A stretch of DNA of 17,522 bases from Tepidimonas sp. UBA997 (GTDB lineage Bacteria; Pseudomonadota; Gammaproteobacteria; Burkholderiales; Burkholderiaceae_C): positions 1 to 17,522 of the forward strand of contig DBAZ01000069.1 of the NCBI GenBank assembly GCA_002291945.1. The letters are read 5' to 3'. Both the position numbers and the translations under genes were made by a program. The notes under the pieces are model-generated. The model was not told the DNA's origin. It was given only the letters and a program-made list of their open reading frames with translations, and did not search any database. Below, in pieces: positions 1-7,254 of the stretch (position 1 is the first letter of the stretch; every line of letters begins with the position of its first letter).

Positions 1-767
1 TCGCGCACGGCCACCGCCCCGGCAAGGTGGTGACTCTGCCACACGTCCAACTGGAGCAGTTGTGCGAGCGCATGGCATCGGTGGCATCACCCACCCGGCA
101 GGCGTGCAGGCCCGAGGGCTGTACACGACTCGATGCCCCGTGGCTGCAATGGCTGAAGAGCGACCAGTCCGAATCGTTGCGCAACGGTCTGCAACAGCAG
201 GTGATGCGGCAAGGGCTGGCCCATGCGGTCGAGCAGTTGGTGGCCCCGCTGTGCTACGCGGTGGGTGAGTCGTGGATGCGCGGTGAACTCTCGGTTTATC
301 AGGAGCACCTGTTCACAGAGGCGGTGCAGTCGGTGTTGCGCGACGCGATGGCCACCGCCGATGCGGGCGGGCGGGCGCTGCAGCACAAACCCAGGGTGTT
401 GCTGACCACCACACCCGCCGAGCAGCACGTGCTGGGCTTGCTGATGGCGGAATGTTTTTTCGCGCTGGAGGCCTGCGAGCGGATTTCTCTGGGCCCTTCC
501 ACCCCGATTCCGGATATCGTCGTGGCGGCCCGGCAACTGGAGGTGGACATCGTGGCCCTGAGTTTCAGTTCGTGCGCCACGCGCCGCGAAATCAGCGACA
601 GTCTGCAGCAACTGGTCGATCAATTGCCCGACGGGATCGAGGTCTGGGCGGGTGGGGCGGGTGTGGCGGCTTACCGAAAAGGGCTGCCGGAGGCGGCGTG
701 TGCGCTCAGCCGTGCCAGTGATGTGAGCATGCAGGTGGCTGCGTGGCGCCGTCGGCACGGCCATTGA
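1..767 (+). CDS. MerR-family regulator with CarH/LitR-type B12-binding sensor domain (5' partial)
   Basis: The frame is open to the window edge, so the true start lies upstream; the GTG at 27 is only an internal codon. The first residues (AHGHRPGKVVTLPHVQLEQL) resemble the last helix of a MerR DNA-binding domain. Counting from that GTG, a helical B12-binding cap spans about 55-110 and carries W83 followed nine residues later by E93-H94, the Wx9EH motif of CarH photoreceptors. A Rossmann-like cobalamin domain follows (about 122-240), with E132-Q-H134-V-L-G137 matching the ExHxxG motif whose histidine is the lower axial ligand. CarH/LitR proteins are repressors that bind adenosylcobalamin in the dark and release DNA in light; that function here is inferred. 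The gene lies 34 bp upstream of a Crp/Fnr gene on the same strand, so co-transcription is likely. AerR/PpaA-like proteins share the B12 fold but lack a MerR domain. The family call is fairly firm; the light response is not proven. Confidence 0.82.
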   Translation, partial: AHGHRPGKVVTLPHVQLEQLCERMASVASPTRQACRPEGCTRLDAPWLQWLKSDQSESLRNGLQQQVMRQGLAHAVEQLVAPLCYAVGESWMRGELSVYQEHLFTEAVQSVLRDAMATADAGGRALQHKPRVLLTTTPAEQHVLGLLMAECFFALEACERISLGPSTPIPDIVVAARQLEVDIVALSFSSCATRREISDSLQQLVDQLPDGIEVWAGGAGVAAYRKGLPEAACALSRASDVSMQVAAWRRRHGH

Positions 768-801
768 GGCACTTTTTCCACCGTATTCGCTCAGAAGTGG
801 G

Positions 802-1515
802 ATGATCCCCATACAAACCGAATCTGCCTGGCGTGGCACCGCCGACTGCAAGACCTGTGGCATTCGAGACATGGTGCTGTTTTCCGATCTCAATGAGCAG
901 GATTTGAGCCTGATCCATGCCCCGATCGATGACATGACCTTTGATGCCGGCGATACGCTGTATCTGGAGGGCGCCCTGGCATCGGGTGTGTTCACCTTGC
1001 GCTCGGGTCTGCTGAAGCTGGTGCGCTTCACGCCCGATGGCCGCCAGCGCATCTTGCGCATCCTGCGCCCGGGCGATGTGGTGGGCATCGAGGCATTGGC
1101 CACCAACCGTTACGACAGCGAGGCGGTGGCAATGACCGAAGCCAGCCTGTGCCGAATTCCCACCGACGTGATCCACCGCTTGAGTCAGCACTCCCCCCGG
1201 CTGCACTGGCGTCTGTTACAGAAGTGGCATCAGGCCTTGCGCGAGGCCGACGACTGGTTGGCCTCCATCAATTTCGGTACAGCTCGACAGCGGGTGGCCA
1301 GTTTGGTACTGAAAATGCGCCACGCCAGCGACCCGGAACTCACCACCTTGTTTTCCCGTGAAGACATGGGTGCCATGACGGATTTGAAGCTCGAAACGGT
1401 GAGTCGTGAAATCAGCGCGATGGTACGGTTGGGTGCCATCAAGCCGGTGAACCGTCAAACCCGGCTTTACCGCATTGTGGACGAGGCGCTGCTGAGGCCG
1501 ACGGCAACCTGCTGA
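802..1515 (+). CDS. Crp/Fnr-family transcriptional regulator
   Basis: This is a 237-residue protein with a cyclic-nucleotide-binding-like beta barrel (about 25-130), a dimerisation helix (about 130-160) and a winged helix-turn-helix (about 160-230). The recognition helix contains E198-T-V-S201-R202, the same E..SR contacts that FNR uses, so an FNR-like TTGAT-N4-ATCAA operator is plausible. C16 and C19 sit where FNR has its first two N-terminal cluster cysteines, and C117 (SLCRIP) aligns with FNR C122. The third N-terminal FNR cysteine is missing, so a standard four-cysteine [4Fe-4S] cluster cannot be assumed. ATG 802 was chosen because it leaves room for the CxxC segment; its ribosome binding site is weak (a purine-rich stretch directly before it). 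It follows the B12-sensor gene by 34 bp and runs convergently into lapB, whose stop is 24 bp away. The effector ligand is unknown. Confidence 0.85.
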   Translation: MIPIQTESAWRGTADCKTCGIRDMVLFSDLNEQDLSLIHAPIDDMTFDAGDTLYLEGALASGVFTLRSGLLKLVRFTPDGRQRILRILRPGDVVGIEALATNRYDSEAVAMTEASLCRIPTDVIHRLSQHSPRLHWRLLQKWHQALREADDWLASINFGTARQRVASLVLKMRHASDPELTTLFSREDMGAMTDLKLETVSREISAMVRLGAIKPVNRQTRLYRIVDEALLRPTATC

Positions 1516-1539
1516 CCGGCAAGTGCGCGTTGGGCGATT

Positions 1540-2697
1540 TCAGATTTCCTCGACCCGCTGCGGCGGGTAGCTGTCCCAGCCTTGGCAGCCCGGGCAGTGC
1601 CAGAAGTACTGCCGGGCTTCGAACCCGCAAGCGGCGCAGCGGTAGCGTTTGAGCGGTTCGCAGGCACGCTCGATGGCTTGCTTGACCAGCCCGCCGTCTT
1701 CGGCAGCGCCGATATCGACGGGTGCCAGCCAGAGGCTGGCAGCCACCAGCGAGGGCTCCCGTTGCAGGTGTTCGATGTAACGTTTGCGGGCCTGGGCAGG
1801 TTCGGCTTCCAGGCTGGCCAGCGCTTGCGTCACATCCAGTGAGGGCGGGTGCTGTCGGCACCAGTTGAGCAGCAGTTGTCGGGTCGCTTCGGTTTTGTCC
1901 AGCAGGCGTGCCCATAGCGCCAGGTTGTGCGCCACCAAAGGGGTGTGGCTGGGCACCTGATCACAAAGGTTTTTCAGTGCCTGCCAGGCACCCGCAGTGT
2001 TGGAGAGGCTGTGCCTGAGGTCGGCCAGTGCAATCCAGGCTCGGGCCGACCGGGGGGTGTCGTGGACCACCGACTCCAACTGGGCCAGCGCTTCGGTGGT
2101 GCGCTGCGCTTGTCGCCACTGTTGCGCCAGTTCGCAGCGGTAATGCGCCAGGCGCAACTGAAAACTGCCGTGTTCGGCATGTTCGGCATGTTCGAGCTGG
2201 CGCGAGACCTCGGTGGCTTTTTCCCAGTCGCGCGTCCGTTCGTAGATGGCCAGCCGCTCGATCCGGGCTTCCACTTCAAAGGGGGTGTTTTCGAGCCGCA
2301 ATAGCGCCGTTTCCGCTCGATCCAGCAGCCCGGCTTTGAGGAAGTCCTGCGCCAGGCCGTGTTGTGCCCGCTGCCGGTCTTTGGCCGACAGATCGGCCCG
2401 GGCCAGCAGGTGTTCATGCACACGCACCGCCCGGTCGTAGTCGCCCCGCCGACGAAACAGGTTGCCCAGCGCAAAGTGCAGCTCCGAGGTGTCGGGGTCG
2501 TGCTGCACGGCTTCGATGAAGGCGTCGATGGCTTCATCTTGCCGTTCGTTGAGCAGGTGGTTCAAGCCACGGAAATAGGCTCTGGGGGCGTGACGGCTTT
2601 CGATGCGCCACTGTTTCAAGTCGAAGCGCGAGCCCAGCCAGCCCAAGGCAAAGGCCAGTGGCAGCGCCCAAAGCAGCCAGGTGAGGTCAAATTCCAT
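1540..2697 (-). CDS. lapB: Lipopolysaccharide assembly protein B (TPR, rubredoxin-like metal-binding end)
   Basis: LapB (YciM) is an inner-membrane protein facing the cytoplasm; in E. coli it delivers LpxC to the protease FtsH and so limits lipid A synthesis. The 385-residue product matches the usual length (389 in E. coli). One N-terminal membrane segment (about 5-20) is followed by a run of tetratricopeptide repeats (about 35-340) and a C-terminal rubredoxin-like metal site with C354-x2-C357 and C368-x2-C371, as in E. coli LapB. The ATG overlaps the end of lapA by 11 bases and has no visible Shine-Dalgarno sequence of its own, so translational coupling to lapA is likely. It is the last gene of the minus-strand block and ends 24 bp from the convergent Crp/Fnr gene; no clear hairpin terminator is visible in that gap. 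Confidence 0.93.
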   Translation of the reverse strand: MEFDLTWLLWALPLAFALGWLGSRFDLKQWRIESRHAPRAYFRGLNHLLNERQDEAIDAFIEAVQHDPDTSELHFALGNLFRRRGDYDRAVRVHEHLLARADLSAKDRQRAQHGLAQDFLKAGLLDRAETALLRLENTPFEVEARIERLAIYERTRDWEKATEVSRQLEHAEHAEHGSFQLRLAHYRCELAQQWRQAQRTTEALAQLESVVHDTPRSARAWIALADLRHSLSNTAGAWQALKNLCDQVPSHTPLVAHNLALWARLLDKTEATRQLLLNWCRQHPPSLDVTQALASLEAEPAQARKRYIEHLQREPSLVAASLWLAPVDIGAAEDGGLVKQAIERACEPLKRYRCAACGFEARQYFWHCPGCQGWDSYPPQRVEEI

Positions 2698-2977
2698 GCG
2701 GTGGGATGGTGGTCGGGGGGTCGGCGGCGGGAGTGGGCGTTTCGGCAGCGGGTTTGGGTGCCGAGTGGCCTTTGCGTGCCCGCAACCACAACGGCACCAT
2801 CACGGCAATCCCCAGCATGACACCGATCGCCAGCGTCGCCAGCACCACCAGCACCAGGGGCGCATCCCAGAAGGTGCCGAAAAAGAAATGCACCCGCACG
2901 TTGCTCTGGTTGTTGAGGGCAAAGGCAAAAACAGTAAAAAAAACGGCTGCCTTGAGCAGCCAGGAGAGGTATTTCAC
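2687..2977 (-). CDS. lapA: Lipopolysaccharide assembly protein A (LapA domain, DUF1049)
   Basis: This is a 96-residue protein with two hydrophobic membrane segments (about 4-20 and 40-64) joined by a short loop with NVRVHFFFG, the layout of LapA (YciS). A basic RARKG stretch and a proline/alanine-rich cytoplasmic tail follow. In E. coli LapA works with LapB in the inner membrane to control LpxC and lipopolysaccharide output. The start is a GTG at 2977 preceded by a purine-rich GGGGGA; no better ATG lies nearby. The stop codon lies inside lapB, and lapA begins 36 bp after ihfB. The order ihfB-lapA-lapB is a known arrangement in proteobacteria and supports the call despite the short sequence. 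Confidence 0.88.
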   Translation of the reverse strand: MKYLSWLLKAAVFFTVFAFALNNQSNVRVHFFFGTFWDAPLVLVVLATLAIGVMLGIAVMVPLWLRARKGHSAPKPAAETPTPAADPPTTIPPHGI

Positions 2978-3013
2978 AGTGTCCCCCGGTGTGTGGGGAT
3001 TGTAGCGCTGCCG

Positions 3014-3337
3014 TCAGGCGCTCGGGCCGGGTGTGCTCGGGCCGGGCGGGCCGCTGTGGCCCTTGTCAACCGCTTCGCGCAGGGCCTTGCCGGCCTTGAA
3101 GTGCGGCACACGCTTGGCCGGTATCTCGACACGCTCGCCGCTGCGTGGGTTGCGCCCCAGGCGCGGCGGGCGCTGGCTGACGGAAAAGCTGCCGAAGCCC
3201 CGGATTTCGATACGTTGACCCTCGATCATGGCCGTGCTGATGGCCTCCAGTATGGCTTTGACCGCCAGTTCGGCATCGCGCTGGGCCAGTTGCGCAAAGC
3301 GCTCGGACAAGGCCTCCACCAGATCGCTTTTTGTCAT
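3014..3337 (-). CDS. ihfB: Integration host factor subunit beta
   Basis: IHF-beta pairs with IHF-alpha (not in this window) to bend DNA sharply in replication, transcription and recombination. The 107-residue product is a full HU/IHF-fold protein: N-terminal helices (1-40), then IEIRGFGSFSV and the DNA-inserting arm with G61-R-N-P64. The start was set at ATG 3337, giving MTKSDLVEAL, the canonical IHF-beta beginning, with AGGA about eight bases upstream. A longer in-frame opening from 3388 would add 17 residues and run through the intergenic hairpin, so it was rejected. The C-terminal tail beyond about residue 93 is glycine/proline-rich and longer than in E. coli, a feature of many Burkholderiales copies. 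It sits directly downstream of rpsA, as in E. coli. Confidence 0.94.
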   Translation of the reverse strand: MTKSDLVEALSERFAQLAQRDAELAVKAILEAISTAMIEGQRIEIRGFGSFSVSQRPPRLGRNPRSGERVEIPAKRVPHFKAGKALREAVDKGHSGPPGPSTPGPSA

Positions 3338-3362
3338 AGGTCCGTCCTGGATCTGTTGCAAC

Positions 3363-3396
3363 AAAAACGGGCCCGACGCTGTGCGCACCGGGCCCG
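3363..3396 (-). terminator. Intrinsic terminator or attenuator between rpsA and ihfB
   Basis: An inverted repeat of CGGGCCCG (3368-3375 and 3389-3396) forms an 8-bp GC-only stem around a 13-base loop. Read on the minus strand it is followed at once by TTTTTG. It begins 17 bases after the rpsA stop and lies before the ihfB ribosome binding site. It would end or thin out transcription from the highly expressed rpsA before ihfB; whether readthrough feeds ihfB or ihfB has its own start cannot be told from sequence. Confidence 0.75.
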
Positions 3397-3413
3397 CACT
3401 TCACCGATCGTGA

Positions 3414-5090
3414 TCAGTTGTTGTGGTCCAGCTTGGCGCGCAGCAGGGCGCCGAGGCTGGTGGTACCGGCATTGCCGGCATTCTGGCTCAGGTTGGCCAT
3501 GGCTTCTTGCTGTTCGGCCATGTCCTTGGCCTTGATGGAGAGCTGGATGTTACGGGTCTTGCGGTCGATGTTGACCACGACTGCGGTCACTTCGTCGCCT
3601 GCCTTGAGCACGTTACGGGCGTCTTCCACGCGGTCGCGCGAGATTTCCGAGGCACGCAGGTAGCCAATCACGTCGGCACCGAGGTCGATTTCGGCACCCT
3701 TGGCATCGACGGTCTTGACCTTGCCCGTCACCGAAGCACCCTTGTCGTTGAGCGACACGAAGGTGGTGAACGGATCGCTGTCGAGCTGTTTGATGCCCAG
3801 GCTGATGCGCTCGCGCTCCACATCCACCCCCAGCACCACGGCCTCGACTTCCTGGCCCTTCTTGAAATTGCGCACGGCGGCTTCGCCCGGCTCGTTCCAC
3901 GACAGATCGGACAGGTGAACCAGGCCGTCGATGCCAGCGGCCAGACCGACGAACACGCCGAAGTCGGTGATCGACTTGATCGGGCCTTTGACCTTGTCGC
4001 CGCGCTTGGTCTGCTCGGCGAACTCGTGCCACGGGTTGGCCCGGCACTGCTTCATGCCCAGGCTGATGCGGCGCTTGTCTTCGTCGATCTCCAGCACCAT
4101 GACCTCGACCTCGTCGCCCAGCGCGACGATCTTGTTCGGGGCCACGTTCTTGTTGGTCCAGTCCATTTCGGAGACGTGTACCAGGCCTTCGATGCCGGGT
4201 TCGAGTTCGACGAAGGCGCCGTAGTCGGCGATGTTGGTGACTTTGCCGAACATGCGGGTGCCAGCGGGGTAGCGCCGCGCCACGCCCATCCAGGGGTCGT
4301 CGCCCATCTGCTTGAGGCCCAGGCTGACGCGCTGTTTGTCGGCGTCGAACTTGAGCACTTTGGCGGTGACTTCCTGGCCAGCCTGCACCACCTCGGAGGG
4401 GTGACGCACGCGGCGCCAGGCCATGTCGGTGATGTGCAGCAGGCCGTCGATGCCGCCCAGATCGACGAAAGCGCCGTATTCGGTGATGTTCTTGACCACG
4501 CCGGTGACGATGGAGCCTTCGCGCAGGTTGTCCAGCAGCTTGGCGCGTTCTTCACCCATGGAGGCTTCGACCACGGCGCGGCGGCTCAGCACCACGTTGT
4601 TGCGCTTGCGGTCCAGCTTGATGACCTTGAACTCCAAGGTCTTGTTTTCGTAGGGCGACAAGTCCTTGGTGGGGCGGCTGTCAACCAGCGAACCGGGCAG
4701 GAAGGCGCTGATGCCGTTGACCATGACCTTGAGGCCGCCTTTGACCTTGATGCCGGTGGTACCGGTCACGAATTGGCCCGACTCGAGCGCTTTTTCCAGC
4801 GACATCCAGGACGCCAGGCGCTTGGCCTTGTCGCGCGATAGGATGGTGTCGCCATAGCCGTTTTCAACCGCTTCCACGGCGACGGAGACGAAGTCGCCGA
4901 CTTGGACTTCGAGTTCGCCCTGATCGTTCTTGAATTCGGCAATCGGCACGTAGGCTTCGGACTTCAGGCCAGCGTTGACGACGACGTGGTTGTGTTCGAC
5001 GCGAACGACTTCGGCGGTGATGACCTCGCCAGGACGCATTTCGGCGCGCTTAAGCGATTCTTCAAACAGGGCGGCAAAAGATTCAGACAT
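3414..5090 (-). CDS. rpsA: 30S ribosomal protein S1
   Basis: S1 brings mRNA to the 30S subunit. The 558-residue product is almost exactly the E. coli length (557) and has six S1-type OB-fold repeats, at about 20-90, 105-175, 190-262, 277-349, 364-435 and 450-522; repeats three to five carry the clear signatures GVVKNITEYGAFVDL, GKVTNIADYGAFVEL and GPIKSITDFGVFVGL. The start was placed at ATG 5090 (MSESFAALFEESL) because AGGA lies nine bases upstream and this is the family's usual beginning; an in-frame extension to 5156 adds 22 unlikely residues. It follows aroA-cmk after a 118 bp gap, the ancestral cmk-rpsA order, and is followed by a strong hairpin. That gap suggests a promoter of its own, but I could not identify convincing -35/-10 boxes. 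Confidence 0.97.
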   Translation of the reverse strand: MSESFAALFEESLKRAEMRPGEVITAEVVRVEHNHVVVNAGLKSEAYVPIAEFKNDQGELEVQVGDFVSVAVEAVENGYGDTILSRDKAKRLASWMSLEKALESGQFVTGTTGIKVKGGLKVMVNGISAFLPGSLVDSRPTKDLSPYENKTLEFKVIKLDRKRNNVVLSRRAVVEASMGEERAKLLDNLREGSIVTGVVKNITEYGAFVDLGGIDGLLHITDMAWRRVRHPSEVVQAGQEVTAKVLKFDADKQRVSLGLKQMGDDPWMGVARRYPAGTRMFGKVTNIADYGAFVELEPGIEGLVHVSEMDWTNKNVAPNKIVALGDEVEVMVLEIDEDKRRISLGMKQCRANPWHEFAEQTKRGDKVKGPIKSITDFGVFVGLAAGIDGLVHLSDLSWNEPGEAAVRNFKKGQEVEAVVLGVDVERERISLGIKQLDSDPFTTFVSLNDKGASVTGKVKTVDAKGAEIDLGADVIGYLRASEISRDRVEDARNVLKAGDEVTAVVVNIDRKTRNIQLSIKAKDMAEQQEAMANLSQNAGNAGTTSLGALLRAKLDHNN

Positions 5091-5143
5091 GTGGTTTCCT
5101 AGTCCGCGCACCCGGTTGAAAGGAATGGGCGCGAGGCTTGTAC

Positions 5144-5166
5144 AAAAACGCAACACCCGGGGGTGT
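5144..5166 (-). terminator. Possible weak hairpin between aroA-cmk and rpsA
   Basis: On the minus strand ACACC-CCCG-GGTGT (5153-5166) forms a short 5-bp stem with a four-base loop, followed after TGCG by five T residues (5144-5148). It lies in the 118 bp between aroA-cmk and rpsA, the only sizeable gap inside this part of the minus-strand block. It could weaken transcription from the upstream genes into rpsA, but the stem is short and the T-run is displaced, so this is tentative. Confidence 0.3.
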
Positions 5167-5208
5167 CACGGGTTGCAGGTTGAACACCCGCAAGCCTGCG
5201 GCTGAAAG

Positions 5209-7251
5209 TCAGCCGGCGGGGCTCTTGGGGCGAACCGATTCCCACCAATCCAACACCTGCTCGACCGATTGCTCGATCGTCTGCTGCGAGTTGTCTAGGA
5301 GGAAAGCGCCTGGTGCAGGCTTTAGAGGGGCGTCCGCCCGGGAGGTGTCCCGGTGGTCGCGCGCCTTCAAATCTTGCAACAAGTCCTCGATTATAGATGG
5401 TATTCCTTTGGAAATCAATTGCTTATGCCGTCTTTCGGCGCGCTGCTCGGCACTCGCCGTCAGATACACCTTCAGCGGCGCATCCGGGAAGATCGCCGTG
5501 CCCATGTCGCGCCCGTCGGCGACCAGCCCTGGCAAGCGCCGAAAACGCCGCTGCCTATCGAGCAAACCGGCGCGTACCGCAGGCAGCACCGACACACGCG
5601 AGGCCGCCATACCGGCGCTTTCGGTGCGCACGGCATCGGTCACGTCGCTGCCTTCGAGCAAGACCTTGCCCGCCTCGAAAGCGGCCGGCAAGTGGGCCGC
5701 CAGTTGGCCCAGCCGAGCGGCTTGCACAGGGTCGGCCAGGTCAGCCGACTGGGTGGACCAGCCCGCCCGTTCGGCGGCCAGCCCGACCAGCCGGTACAGC
5801 ACCCCCGAGTCCAGCACGTGGTAGCCCAGCCGTGCCGCCACGGCGGCGGCGAGGGTGCCTTTGCCCGATGCCGTCGGCCCATCGATGCAGATGACCGGGA
5901 TGTCGGCGGCGGCGCTCTGGCAGACGCCAAACAGCGTTTCAAAATAATCCGGAAACGTTTTGCCGACGCAGCGGGGGTCTTCGATGCGCACCGGCCACCG
6001 TGCCGGGTTGAAGGCGGCGAGCGAAAAACACATCGCCACCCGGTGGTCGTCGTAGGTGTGGATGCAGGCGGATTGCCACTGCAGCGGCGGCGTGATGCGG
6101 ATGAAGTCGTCGCCAGCTTGCACCGTGGCGCCGAGTTTGCGCAATTCGGCGGCCATGGCGGCGATGCGGTCGGTTTCCTTGACCCGCCAACTGGCGATGT
6201 TGCGCAGGGTGGTGGTGCCGTCGGCATACAGGGCCATCACCGCCAGCGTCATGGCGGCATCGGGCATATGGTTGCAGTCCAGCTCGATGGCGTGCAGCGG
6301 CCAGGCCCCGCGGCTGACATGCAACTGGTTGGCGCTGCCGCTGACCACGGCACCCATGGCGCGGGCGGCTTCCACGAAGCGAATGTCGCCCTGTATCGAG
6401 GACAGGCCCACGCCCTGGATGGTGATGCCGCCGTGCTCAGGCGTTGGGGGCGCGATGGCCCCCAGCGCCATGAAGTAGCTGGCAGACGATGCATCGCCTT
6501 CCACATGCACGCTGCCGGGTGATCGGTAACGGCTACCGGCAGGCAGGGTGAAGCGTTGCCAGCCCTCACGCTGCACCGTCACCCCGAAGCGCTGCAACAG
6601 TTGCAGGGTGATGTCGATGTACGGCTTGGAGATCAGCTCGCCCACCACTTCGATGACCACATCCTGCGCCGCCACCAGCGGCAGCGCCAGCAGCAAGGCG
6701 GTCAGGAATTGGCTCGAGACATCGCCGCGCACGCGGATGGGTGTATGGGGCGCGACCGGGCGCACCCTGCCATCGCCCACGCGCAGGGGGGGGTAGCCGT
6801 CTGCCCCGAGGTAATCGACTGGGCAGCCCAACTGGCGCAAGGCGTCCACCAGATCGCCGATCGGGCGCTCGTGCATACGCGCGATGCCGCTTAACTCGAA
6901 ACACCCCCCTTGGTTGGTGGCCAGCAGGGCGAGGGCGGCAGTCAGGGGGCGCATGGCGGTGCCAGCGTTGCCCAAAAACAGTGCCCCTTGCGTGACGGCG
7001 AGGCGACCGCCGAGCCCGCGCACCCGCACCTGCTGGCCTTGCAGGTGGGTGATCTCGCAGCCCAGTTGGGTCAGGGCTTGGAGCATGACACGGGTGTCGT
7101 CGGAGTCCAGCAGGTCATGCACCGTGGTGTCGCCTTCGCTCAAGGCCGCCAGCAGCAGCACCCGGTTGGAAATGCTCTTGGAGCCGGGCAGGGTGACGGT
7201 GCCGCCCGCATGGTCTAGTGGGGGTAGGTCGAGAAACGCAGTGGCATACAT
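5209..7251 (-). CDS. aroA-cmk: Bifunctional 3-phosphoshikimate 1-carboxyvinyltransferase / cytidylate kinase (fusion)
   Basis: A single 680-residue reading frame holds two complete enzymes. Residues 1 to about 440 are EPSP synthase, which joins phosphoenolpyruvate to shikimate 3-phosphate: K25-S-I-S-N-R30, the class I motif LGNAGTAMRPL (93-103), D331 in MPDAAM, and K358-E359 in WRVKETDR. After only about ten residues, cytidylate kinase starts at about 451, with P-loop GPTASGKGT (458-466), DSGVLYR (481-487), DGRDMGTAIFPDAP (579-592) and RDHRDTSRAD (631-640). No stop, frameshift or clear internal start separates them. The start ATG 7251 is three bases after the tyrA stop. Separate aroA and cmk genes in this order are common; the fusion is annotated in some Comamonadaceae as far as I recall. 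Both active sites look intact, so both activities are expected. The EPSP synthase part resembles the glyphosate-sensitive class I. Confidence 0.95.
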   Translation of the reverse strand: MYATAFLDLPPLDHAGGTVTLPGSKSISNRVLLLAALSEGDTTVHDLLDSDDTRVMLQALTQLGCEITHLQGQQVRVRGLGGRLAVTQGALFLGNAGTAMRPLTAALALLATNQGGCFELSGIARMHERPIGDLVDALRQLGCPVDYLGADGYPPLRVGDGRVRPVAPHTPIRVRGDVSSQFLTALLLALPLVAAQDVVIEVVGELISKPYIDITLQLLQRFGVTVQREGWQRFTLPAGSRYRSPGSVHVEGDASSASYFMALGAIAPPTPEHGGITIQGVGLSSIQGDIRFVEAARAMGAVVSGSANQLHVSRGAWPLHAIELDCNHMPDAAMTLAVMALYADGTTTLRNIASWRVKETDRIAAMAAELRKLGATVQAGDDFIRITPPLQWQSACIHTYDDHRVAMCFSLAAFNPARWPVRIEDPRCVGKTFPDYFETLFGVCQSAAADIPVICIDGPTASGKGTLAAAVAARLGYHVLDSGVLYRLVGLAAERAGWSTQSADLADPVQAARLGQLAAHLPAAFEAGKVLLEGSDVTDAVRTESAGMAASRVSVLPAVRAGLLDRQRRFRRLPGLVADGRDMGTAIFPDAPLKVYLTASAEQRAERRHKQLISKGIPSIIEDLLQDLKARDHRDTSRADAPLKPAPGAFLLDNSQQTIEQSVEQVLDWWESVRPKSPAG

Positions 7252-7254
7252 GGT

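Noticed and set aside
1516..1539. Terminator between the convergent Crp/Fnr and lapB genes
   Set aside because: The 24-bp gap shows no inverted repeat or T-run.
3423..4841. A 472-codon open frame on the plus strand antisense to rpsA
   Set aside because: It is fully covered by the clear six-repeat S1 gene; its composition (rich in His, Asp, Val, Gln) is typical of a GC-biased shadow frame, and it has no recognisable domain.
5091..5156. Longer N-terminus for rpsA starting at 5156
   Set aside because: The 22 extra residues do not resemble S1, and ATG 5090 has a good AGGA site and the canonical N-terminus.
5353..6522. A 389-codon plus-strand frame antisense to aroA-cmk
   Set aside because: Low-complexity Arg/His/Gly-rich shadow with no motif; the opposite strand encodes two intact enzymes.
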